This document shows, in pieces, positions 8,006-13,275 of a DNA stretch of 13,275 bases (positions are counted from its first letter, which is position 1; each line of letters starts with the position of its first letter). The position numbers and the translations under genes were made by a program. Under the pieces are notes generated by a model. It did no database searches, was not told the origin of the DNA, and saw only the letters and a program-made list of their open reading frames with translations. This DNA is from Streptomyces californicus (GTDB lineage Bacteria > Actinomycetota > Actinomycetes > Streptomycetales > Streptomycetaceae). Location: contig NZ_JNZZ01000053.1 in the NCBI RefSeq assembly GCF_000717645.1, positions 1 through 13,275 on the forward strand, in the 5' to 3' direction.

Positions 8006-8761
8006 ATGAGCGCCTACACCGCGCTGAGCCAGGCCGGATACCGGGCCTACACCCGCGACCGCACCACCCTCTTCTTCACCTTCGCCTTCCCGCTGATCTT
8101 CCTGGTGGTGTTCGGGCTGATCTTCCACGGCCAGACCGTCGAGGAGAGCGGCAAGCCCTACATCAACTACATCGCGCCGGGCGTGCTGTCCTGGGGCGTC
8201 GGGAACGCCGCCGTGTTCGGCGTCGGGTTCGTCCTCATGCAGTGGCGGCGCGACGACATCCTCCGGCTGATCCGGATGACGCCCACCCCCGTCTCCGCCG
8301 TCCTCGCCTCGCGCTACGTCCTGGCCCTCGGCATCGGAGCCGTCCAGGCGGCACTCTTCGTCGCCGTGGCCATGCTCCCGTCCTTCGGGCTCCAGGTGGA
8401 CGGCCGCTGGCCGCTCGTCGTTCCGGTGCTGGTCCTCGGCATCACCGCGTTCCTCGCCCTCGGCGTCATCGTCGGCAGCTACGCGAGGACCCCGGAAGCG
8501 GTCGCCGCCGTCGCCAACTGCCTGATGATCCCCATGGCGTTCCTGTCCGGCTCGTTCTTCCCGCTGGACGCCATGCCCGGCTGGATGCAGACCCTCTCCC
8601 GGGTCCTCCCGCTGCGCTACCTCAACGACGGGGTCTCCGGCGCGCTGACCGGCGGCGGCCCCCTGCGGGACATCGGCATCGCCTGCGCCGTCCTCACCGG
8701 ATTCGCCCTCGTCCTCGGCGCGGTGGCGCTGAAGACCTTCCGCTGGAGCGACAAGTCATGA
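8006..8761 (+). CDS. ABC-2 type transporter permease
   Basis: Predicted membrane half of the exporter whose ATPase is encoded just upstream. The 251 residues show about six membrane segments, roughly 21-41, 54-78, 101-127, 136-160, 165-187 and 222-243. Between the fifth and sixth lies SGSFFPLDAMPGWMQTLSRV (181-200), followed by LPLRYLNDG, the typical ABC-2 family loop. The ATG at 8006 has a modest GGAGA about 10 bases upstream, and the encoded N-terminus is a normal cytoplasmic lead-in to segment one. The 3' end overlaps the YcaO gene by 4 bases (ATGA), tying export and cyclodehydration into one transcript. Exported substrate is inferred to be the peptide from 11008-11184. Confidence 0.9.
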   Translation: MSAYTALSQAGYRAYTRDRTTLFFTFAFPLIFLVVFGLIFHGQTVEESGKPYINYIAPGVLSWGVGNAAVFGVGFVLMQWRRDDILRLIRMTPTPVSAVLASRYVLALGIGAVQAALFVAVAMLPSFGLQVDGRWPLVVPVLVLGITAFLALGVIVGSYARTPEAVAAVANCLMIPMAFLSGSFFPLDAMPGWMQTLSRVLPLRYLNDGVSGALTGGGPLRDIGIACAVLTGFALVLGAVALKTFRWSDKS

Positions 8762-10881
8762 CGACGGCCACCGCATCGACCCCCCTGGACGCGGCCCGCG
8801 CCCGGCTCCAGTCCGCGCTGACCGACCGCCACTCCCGGGAACCCGGCGGCCTGCCCGCCCCGCACGCCGTCCCGCTCGGGGCCGCCGACGTCCTCGGCTT
8901 CGGCCGCCCGGACCCGTACGCCCCCACCCGGCCCGCCGCCAACGTGCAGCTGACCTCCCGGGCCGTGCTGATCGGGCCCTGGGGCGGCGGGCCGGACGCC
9001 ACCGCCTGCGGCCAGTGCCTCGCGATGCGCTGGCAGCGGCTGCGCAGCCGGTCCGAGCGGGAAGCCCTGGAGCTGGGCCACGCACCGCAGGGGGCGGTGC
9101 ACTGGCCGGTGCTCACGGAGTACGCGGTGGACGCGGTGTGGGCCGCGTACCGCGCGGTGCTGGGCGCGGGGCCGGCCCGTACCGTTTACCCGGCGGTGCT
9201 GGGCGCAGAGCCGGACCGCACCGCGTACCCGGCGCTGCCGGGCGCGGGGCCGGACCGCCCCGGAACGGCGGCCGACGCCCGGGACCGAGGCAGGGGCCGG
9301 GACCGGGGCAGGGACCGGGATGGGGATCGGGCGCCGGGCACCCCCGCGTCCGACCCCGAGCCGGCCGCCACTCCCGCCGACCGCGCCCTGCCCCAGGTCA
9401 CCCGGGTCGACCTGGTCACCCTTGCCACGGCCACCTTCCCGCTGCTGCCCGAACCGCTCTGCCCCGCCTGCGTCCAGGAGGTCCCGGACACGGCGGAGGC
9501 CGCCCGGATGGTGCTCGGCCCCGCCCCCAAACCGGCCCCCGGCGTCTACCGGCTCCGCACCGCGGACTCCTTCCCGCTGCCGACCGCCGCCCTCGCCAAC
9601 CCGGTCTGCGGCGCGCTCGGCTCCGACGTCCGGATCAACCCCGCCTCCACCACCACCGCCCCGGCCGCCGGGTCCCACTTCGTCCGCGGTTACGCGGGCC
9701 TCAACGACGTCACCTGGAGCGGCCAGGCCAACCGGTACGCCACCAGCCGCACCCTCGCCCACCTGGAGGGCCTGGAGCGGTACGCGGGCACCCACCGGCG
9801 GCGCGGCACCACCCCGGTCGTCGACAGCTACGCCAACCTCGCGGGCCAGGCCCTGAACCCGGCCGACTGCGGCTTCTACGCCCCCGAGACGTACGCCACC
9901 GACCCCCTGCTCAGCCCGTTCGACCCCGACCGGCCGATCCCCTGGGTCTGGGCCCACTCCCTGCGCGACGACGCCCCGGTCCTGGTCCCGGCCCGGCTCG
10001 CCCACTACAGCGCGGGCGTCGACGCCGACAACTTCGTCTTCGAGTGCTCCAACGGCTGCGCCACGGGCGGGAGTCCGGAGGAAGCCATCCTCTTCGGCCT
10101 GCTCGAACTAGTCGAGCGGGACGCCTTCCTCCTCGCCTGGTACGGCCGGGCCCGCCTCACCGCGATCGACCTCACCACGGCCACCACCCCCGCCGTCCGC
10201 TCGATGCTCGACCGGGCCGCCCTGCACGGCTACGACGTGCACGCCTTCGACACGCGCATGGACCTGGCGGTCCCCGTCGTCACCGCCCTCGCGGTCCGCC
10301 GGGACGGCGGCCCCGGCACCCTTTCCTTCAGCGCGGCGGCCGGATTCGACCCGGTGGAGACCGTGGAGTCGGCCCTGTCCGAAGTCCTCACCTACATCCC
10401 GCACCTGCCCTACCAGGTCGCCGAACTCCGATCCGAACTGGAGGCGATGGAACGGGACTTCACCAAGGTCCTGCACCTCAAGGACCACGCCCAGCTCTAC
10501 GGGCTGCCGTCCATGACCCGGCACGCCGCGACCTACCTGGAGCCGGCCGCCGTGCTCCCGCTGGACGAGGTGTTCGCCGACTGGCAGCCGCTGCGCCCCC
10601 GCACGGGCGACCTGCTGGACGATCTGCGCTTCCTGCGCGACCGGCTGACCGCGGCGGGGTACGACGTCATCGCCGTCGACCAGACGACCCCGGAGCAGCA
10701 CCGCATGGGCCTGCACACCGTCTCCGCCCTCGTCCCCGGACTGCTGCCGCTGGATTTCGGCTGGAGCAGGCAGCGGGCCCCGCGCATGCCCCGGATGCGG
10801 ACCGCGTTGCGGACGGCCGGCCGGCGGCCCGACGACCTCCCGGAGGCGGAGATCAAGGCCGCCCCGCACCCCTTCCCGTGA
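8758..10881 (+). CDS. SagD-type YcaO cyclodehydratase with N-terminal zinc-binding partner region
   Basis: Predicted ATP-dependent cyclodehydratase that turns Cys, possibly Ser/Thr, of the precursor into azolines. The 707 residues split in two. The N-terminal region (1-290) resembles the cyclodehydratase partner (TIGR03882-like) with LIGPWGGGPDATACGQC (71-87) and LCPACVQE (234-241); the two CxxC pairs (C84/C87, C235/C238) suit a structural zinc. A low-complexity insert with 13-residue repeats and an Arg/Asp/Gly run (133-200) separates them. The YcaO domain (about 300-707) has SRTLAHLEGLERYAG (330-344), TGGSPEEAILFGLLELVERD (436-455) and the terminal PHPFP (703-707), the PxPxP motif of azoline-forming YcaOs. 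About 60 residues precede the partner region, too few for a usual N-terminal RRE. The ATG at 8758 overlaps the permease stop, with GGAG about 9 bases upstream; longer in-frame starts would run across the permease gene. Confidence 0.92.
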   Translation: MTTATASTPLDAARARLQSALTDRHSREPGGLPAPHAVPLGAADVLGFGRPDPYAPTRPAANVQLTSRAVLIGPWGGGPDATACGQCLAMRWQRLRSRSEREALELGHAPQGAVHWPVLTEYAVDAVWAAYRAVLGAGPARTVYPAVLGAEPDRTAYPALPGAGPDRPGTAADARDRGRGRDRGRDRDGDRAPGTPASDPEPAATPADRALPQVTRVDLVTLATATFPLLPEPLCPACVQEVPDTAEAARMVLGPAPKPAPGVYRLRTADSFPLPTAALANPVCGALGSDVRINPASTTTAPAAGSHFVRGYAGLNDVTWSGQANRYATSRTLAHLEGLERYAGTHRRRGTTPVVDSYANLAGQALNPADCGFYAPETYATDPLLSPFDPDRPIPWVWAHSLRDDAPVLVPARLAHYSAGVDADNFVFECSNGCATGGSPEEAILFGLLELVERDAFLLAWYGRARLTAIDLTTATTPAVRSMLDRAALHGYDVHAFDTRMDLAVPVVTALAVRRDGGPGTLSFSAAAGFDPVETVESALSEVLTYIPHLPYQVAELRSELEAMERDFTKVLHLKDHAQLYGLPSMTRHAATYLEPAAVLPLDEVFADWQPLRPRTGDLLDDLRFLRDRLTAAGYDVIAVDQTTPEQHRMGLHTVSALVPGLLPLDFGWSRQRAPRMPRMRTALRTAGRRPDDLPEAEIKAAPHPFP
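9154..9270 (+). repeat. 39-base tandem repeat inside the YcaO gene
   Basis: Three degenerate 39-base units (9154-9192, 9193-9231, 9232-9270) encode 13-residue repeats of the form AVLGAGPARTVYP, AVLGAEPDRTAYP and a diverged third copy. They lie between the two CxxC pairs of the partner region and are followed by an Arg/Asp/Gly-rich run. This is probably a recent in-frame expansion of a surface loop. Confidence 0.8.
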
Positions 10882-10926
10882 CCGGGCCCGCGCCCGTTTC
10901 CGTGCCCGGGCCCGCGCCCGTTTCCG
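10879..10926 (+). repeat. 24-base tandem duplication after the YcaO gene
   Basis: Two adjacent 24-base units (10879-10902 and 10903-10926) share 21 identical bases from CCGGGCCCG onward. The first begins in the YcaO stop codon. The duplication lies before the terminator hairpin. No function is evident. Confidence 0.8.
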
Positions 10927-10945
10927 CGACGGGGCCAGGACCGCG

Positions 10946-10988
10946 CGTGCGCCGGCCTCCTCCGGGCTGCGGAGGGGACCGGCGCACG
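10946..10988. terminator. Bidirectional hairpin terminator between convergent genes
   Basis: CGTGCGCCGG (10946-10955) pairs perfectly with CCGGCGCACG (10979-10988), extended by CCTCC (10956-10960) pairing with GGAGG (10971-10975) across a 3-base bulge, with a 10-base loop. It sits 65 bases past the YcaO stop and 19 bases past the precursor stop on the other strand, so it can end both transcripts. There is no T-run, as is common for actinomycete terminators. Confidence 0.8.
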
Positions 10989-11007
10989 GGCGGACCGGGC
11001 AGCGGTG

Positions 11008-11184
11008 TCAGGCGCTGCAGGAGGTGGTGCTGGTGGTGCTGGAGCAGGTCGACGTCGAGGAGCAGGACGTCGAGCCGGCGAGGACGACCTCCGACGCGTC
11101 GGAGTAGTCCGAGATCTCGAAGGTCTCCGACTCCAGCTCCAGGATCTCGTCGGCGAGGGTGGCGAGTTCGGTCTTGGGGGCCAT
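11008..11184 (-). CDS. RiPP precursor peptide, Ser/Thr/Cys-rich core (thiazolylpeptide/goadsporin-like)
   Basis: This 58-residue gene is the likely substrate of the cluster enzymes. The leader (1-37) is acidic, with ten Asp/Glu against one Lys, and has an amphipathic stretch TELATLADEILELESE (5-20), then FEISDY (22-27), resembling the FxLD-type recognition segments of LanB/LAP leaders, and ends SEVVLAG (31-37). The predicted core (38-58) reads STSCS, STSTCS, STTSTT, SCSA: 10 Ser, 7 Thr, 3 Cys (41, 47, 56) and a final Ala. Leader and core type match what I recall of the thiazolylpeptide-type bacteriocin precursor family (TIGR03892). The ATG is preceded on this strand by AGGGAG with 6 bases spacing. 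It is convergent with the biosynthetic operon and divergent from the M20 gene, so it has its own promoter. The leader/core boundary after Ala-Gly is inferred. Confidence 0.9.
   Translation of the reverse strand: MAPKTELATLADEILELESETFEISDYSDASEVVLAGSTSCSSTSTCSSTTSTTSCSA
11023..11073 (-). repeat. Internal DNA repeats building the precursor core
   Basis: On the minus strand, 11073-11059 (STSCS codons) and 11058-11041 (STSTCS codons) are the same sequence apart from one 3-base insertion. Directly after, AGCACCACC occurs twice (11040-11032 and 11031-11023), encoding STT-STT. The core appears to have grown by in-frame duplication. Confidence 0.85.
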
Positions 11185-11190
11185 GGTGAT

Positions 11191-11196
11191 CTCCCT
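11191..11196 (-). promoter_or_regulatory. Ribosome binding site of the precursor gene
   Basis: Read on the minus strand, AGGGAG lies 6 bases upstream of the precursor ATG at 11184. This supports the start codon chosen. Confidence 0.75.
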
Positions 11197-11265
11197 GGTC
11201 TCGTGGGGGTCCGGCCGGCGGTTCCGGCCCGTCGCCCGGGTGCTGGACCCATTGCAGGGGCGGCC

Positions 11266-11341
11266 GCTGTCAGATCCGCCGCTCTCTCGCTGTCACCTCG
11301 CTGACACCCGGTGGCAGAGGGGCGGAGCGGCGGGTGACAGC
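11266..11341. promoter_or_regulatory. Cluster of GCTGTCA / TGACAGC motifs, candidate operator
   Basis: The divergent gap between the precursor and M20 genes holds GCTGTCA at 11266 and 11289 (23 bases apart), GCTGACA at 11300, and GGTGACAGC at 11333-11341. GCTGTCACC (11289-11297) and GGTGACAGC (11333-11341) form a perfect 9-base inverted repeat. The arrangement suggests a shared operator for both genes, possibly overlapping TTGACA-like -35 elements. I could not place a convincing -10 element in either direction. Confidence 0.45.
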
Positions 11342-11368
11342 CGTACGGAGCAGGCTCGTCGAGCAGAG

Positions 11369-12850
11369 ATGAGGTGCGTGGTGGTCACAGCGGCGAGAGC
11401 GACGCGGAACGCGGACGACGACGGGCACACGGGGGGCGCAGCACCGAGGCGGGCGGACGGCTCCCCGGCGCACGCGGACCGACCGGACGCTTCCCCGGCG
11501 CACGCGGACCGGCCGGACGTACCCCCGGCGTACGCGGACCGGCCGGACGTACCCCCGGCGTACGCGGACCAGGCGGACGCGGCCCCGCCGCACGCGACCC
11601 GCGCGGACGACCCCCTGCCGCGCCCCGTCCTCCGCTCCGCCGTCGAGCTGTACCTCGACCTGCACGCCCACCCCGAACTCTCCGGCCACGAGCGCCGCAC
11701 CGCCGGCCGCCTCGCCGCCCGGCTCACCGAGCTGGGGTGCACGGTCACCCGTTCCGTGGGCGGCGGCCACGGGATCGTCGGGGTGCTGGACAACGGCCCG
11801 GGGCCGGTTGTGCTGCTGCGCACCGAACTGGACGCCCTGCCGGTGACCGAGGCGACCGGACTCGCGTACGCCAGCACCGTCCCCGGGGTCATGCACGCCT
11901 GCGGCCACGATCTGCACATCGCCGCCGTCACCGGGGCGGTCGCGCTCCTCGCCGCCTCCCGGGACACCTGGCGCGGCACGCTCCTCGTCGTCGGCCAGCC
12001 GGAGGAGGAGACCCTGAACGGGGCCCGGTCCCTGCTGGAGGAGGGCCGCCTGTACGAGCGGTTCGGCGTCCCGGACGCGGTCCTCGCGCAGCACGCCGCC
12101 CCGCTCCCCGCCGGGACCCTCGCCCACGCGCCGGCCGGCGGGCCGCCCCTGATGGCGGGGAGCGTCGCCGTCGAGGCGGTCCTGCACGGCCGGGGCGGTC
12201 ACGCGGCCACCCCGCACCTCAACGTCGACCCGGTCCTGATGGCCGCCGCCACCGTGCTGCGCCTGCGGACCGTGGCGGCCGAAGCGACCGCCCCCGCCGA
12301 ACAGGCGGTGCTCACCGTGGGCTCCGTACGGGCGGGCGAGCGCGGCAACGTCACCCCGGACCACGCCGAACTCTCCCTCACCGTCCGCGCGTTCACACAG
12401 GACGCGCTCGACCGGCTGACCACCGCCGCCGAACGGGTCGTCCGGGCCGAGGCCGCCGCCTCCGGGGCCCCGCGCGCGCCCGGGTTCACCGTCACCGCCC
12501 GCTCGCCCGCGCTGGTCCCCGACCCGGAGCTGACCGCCCGCGTGCGCGGGGCCCACGAGCGACTGCTGGGCCCCGGCCGGGTGCTGGACCTCTCCGGCTC
12601 ATCGGCCACCGAGGACTTCCCGCACTTCGCGGCGGGCGGGGTCCCGGTGGCGTACTGGATGCTCGGCACCACCGGGCCGGGCCCCTGGCGGACCGCCCGC
12701 GCCGGAGGAGACCCCGTGCCGCCCAACCACGCCCCCGGCTTCGCCCCCGACGTCAGGGCCGCCCTGCCCGTCGGGATCGCGGCCCTGGCGGCGGCGGCCC
12801 GGCAGGTGCTGGCCCCCCGGTCCGCCGAGGGCCGGGGGACGGACTCGTGA
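11369..12850 (+). CDS. M20 family amidohydrolase/peptidase (M20D-like)
   Basis: Predicted cytoplasmic metal-dependent amidohydrolase related to hippurate/IAA-amino acid hydrolases. Counting from 11369, the 493 residues carry LRTELDALPV (150-159, where the family usually has an Asp for Glu153), HACGHDLHIA (176-185), GQPEEE (209-214), GRGGHAATPH (about 274-283), SSATEDFPHFA, and a C-terminal NHAPGFAPD; these supply the usual Cys/His/Glu metal ligands. The first 85 or so residues lie outside the catalytic domain and include five decapeptide repeats (32-81). No ATG or GTG in frame within the repeats would bypass them, so the start is probably 11369 or GTG 11381, which has AGG 6 bases upstream. 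It is divergent from the precursor, so a role in trimming or tailoring the peptide is plausible but unproven; general amide hydrolysis or self-resistance are alternatives. Confidence 0.85.
   Translation: MRCVVVTAARATRNADDDGHTGGAAPRRADGSPAHADRPDASPAHADRPDVPPAYADRPDVPPAYADQADAAPPHATRADDPLPRPVLRSAVELYLDLHAHPELSGHERRTAGRLAARLTELGCTVTRSVGGGHGIVGVLDNGPGPVVLLRTELDALPVTEATGLAYASTVPGVMHACGHDLHIAAVTGAVALLAASRDTWRGTLLVVGQPEEETLNGARSLLEEGRLYERFGVPDAVLAQHAAPLPAGTLAHAPAGGPPLMAGSVAVEAVLHGRGGHAATPHLNVDPVLMAAATVLRLRTVAAEATAPAEQAVLTVGSVRAGERGNVTPDHAELSLTVRAFTQDALDRLTTAAERVVRAEAAASGAPRAPGFTVTARSPALVPDPELTARVRGAHERLLGPGRVLDLSGSSATEDFPHFAAGGVPVAYWMLGTTGPGPWRTARAGGDPVPPNHAPGFAPDVRAALPVGIAALAAAARQVLAPRSAEGRGTDS
11462..11611 (+). 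repeat. 30-base tandem repeat encoding decapeptides in the M20 N-terminus
   Basis: Five 30-base units encode SPAHADRPDA, SPAHADRPDV, PPAYADRPDV, PPAYADQADA and a diverged APPHATRADD. Units three and four are nearly identical at DNA level, indicating recent duplication. The segment is Pro/Asp/Arg-rich and probably disordered, placed before the catalytic domain. Confidence 0.9.
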
Positions 12851-13119
12851 CCTCCGGCAGGGCCGTGCCCGCGGTGACCGACGTCGTCGTCGTACGCCGC
12901 GACCGCGCCGCCCCCACCGGCTGGACCACCGTCGTACGGCTGCTGGGGCTCCTCCCCGGGGACTGGGCCTGCCAGGTGGAGGCGGGCCAGGACCGGGTGG
13001 TGCTGCGGGTCGAGCTGGCCGGGGTGACGGACGCGCCGGCGGTCCGGCGGGCGGTGTCCCGCGTCCTGGCGGACACGGCCCTGCACGGCTGGACGGAGGA
13101 GCGCCGGGGGAGCCCGTAG
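12847..13119 (+). CDS. Small protein of unknown function, coupled to the M20 gene
   Basis: I do not recognise this 90-residue protein. Its GTG start overlaps the M20 stop codon (GTGA), and a purine-rich GGGGGA lies about 6 bases upstream, so it is very likely translated with the M20 gene. The sequence alternates strand-like and helix-like parts: VTDVVVVRRDR (10-20), TTVVRLLGLLPGDW (27-40), a strand pair WACQVEAGQDRVVLRVELAG (40-59) and a helix APAVRRAVSRVLADTALHGW (63-82). This could be a beta-alpha-beta-beta-alpha ferredoxin-like or ACT-like fold, guessed from pattern only. It has no signal peptide or membrane segment. An alternative GTG at 12865 would shorten it by 6 residues. Confidence 0.7.
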   Translation: MTSGRAVPAVTDVVVVRRDRAAPTGWTTVVRLLGLLPGDWACQVEAGQDRVVLRVELAGVTDAPAVRRAVSRVLADTALHGWTEERRGSP

Positions 13120-13275
13120 GAGGTGCCCGGCGCATCCTGCCCGGCTCCGCGCCTCCGGGCTCCGTCCCTCCCGGCTCCGCGCCTCCGGGCTCCGTCCCTC
13201 CCGGGCGCGCGCCTCCCACCCCCGCCCCTCCGGGCCAGCGCCTCCCGCGCCTCCCGCCCCCCGTCCCTCCCGGGC
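13120..13275. other. Repeat-rich, probably non-coding tail of the window
   Basis: After the small gene the sequence turns pyrimidine-rich on this strand, with many CGCCTCC and CCGTCCCTCC words. I see no credible gene or terminator hairpin before the window ends. Confidence 0.5.
13141..13200 (+). repeat. Perfect 30-base tandem repeat
   Basis: 13141-13170 and 13171-13200 are identical 30-base units beginning CCGGCTCCGC and ending CCGTCCCTC, followed by diverged partial copies up to the end of the window. No link to a mobile element or att site is visible. Confidence 0.9.

Noticed and set aside
7872..8009. 45-codon GTG frame between the ABC genes, overlapping the ATPase stop
   Set aside because: The GTGA overlap is tempting, but the product is only Pro/Ala/Cys low complexity from CCCCGCC repeats and shows no leader-like features.
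7978..8757. In-frame upstream extension of the YcaO protein
   Set aside because: It overlaps the whole permease gene in another frame and is Arg/Pro-rich. The domain-like sequence starts after the ATG at 8758.
1..11184. Classification as a thiopeptide cluster
   Set aside because: The precursor and enzymes look thiopeptide-like, but no second SpaB_C-type pyridine synthase is present in the window. The call stays open if one lies just outside.
11159..11368. Earlier ATG for the M20 gene
   Set aside because: It would run antisense through the precursor start and its ribosome binding site and adds no domain.
13141..13275. CRISPR array or attachment site
   Set aside because: The repeat units are directly adjacent with no spacers, and no integrase, Cas gene or tRNA lies in the window.

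Overview
The window looks like a stretch of a Streptomyces-type (high-GC actinomycete) chromosome. It is extremely GC-rich, starts are ATG or GTG, several genes overlap through ATGA or GTGA, and I noticed no in-frame TTA codon. It carries most of a ribosomally made, post-translationally modified peptide (RiPP) cluster that combines azole-forming and dehydroalanine-forming enzymes.

Layout. Positions 86-10881 are seven plus-strand genes that read as one operon: a double-length SagB-type azoline dehydrogenase (86-1675), a split LanB glutamylation protein (1688-4510), a split LanB elimination protein (4507-5580), a PqqD/RRE-like domain fused to an M50 membrane metallopeptidase (5577-6857), an ABC ATPase (6901-7875), an ABC-2 permease (8006-8761) and a SagD-type YcaO cyclodehydratase with a zinc-binding N-terminal partner region (8758-10881). 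On the minus strand, convergent with the operon and behind a shared hairpin terminator, lies a 58-residue precursor peptide (11008-11184). Its predicted 21-residue core has 10 Ser, 7 Thr, 3 Cys and a terminal Ala. Divergent from it is a plus-strand pair: an M20 amidohydrolase/peptidase with an odd decapeptide-repeat N-terminus (11369-12850) and a 90-residue protein of unknown function (12847-13119). The last 156 bases are repeat-rich and appear non-coding.

How the parts fit (inference from known LAP, thiopeptide and goadsporin logic). The YcaO protein would cyclise Cys, and perhaps Ser/Thr, to azolines, and the SagB protein would oxidise them to azoles. The LanB pair would glutamylate Ser/Thr using Glu-tRNA and eliminate glutamate to leave Dha/Dhb. 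The RRE-M50 fusion and/or the M20 protein would process the peptide, and the ABC pair would export it. I see no second SpaB_C-like protein (the TbtD-type pyridine synthase of thiopeptides) and no LanC cyclase. The best reading is therefore a goadsporin-like linear azole/dehydroamino-acid peptide with an almost spacer-free Ser/Thr/Cys core, not a thiopeptide or lanthipeptide. More cluster genes (separate ocin-ThiF protein, N-acetyltransferase, regulator, immunity) may lie outside the window.
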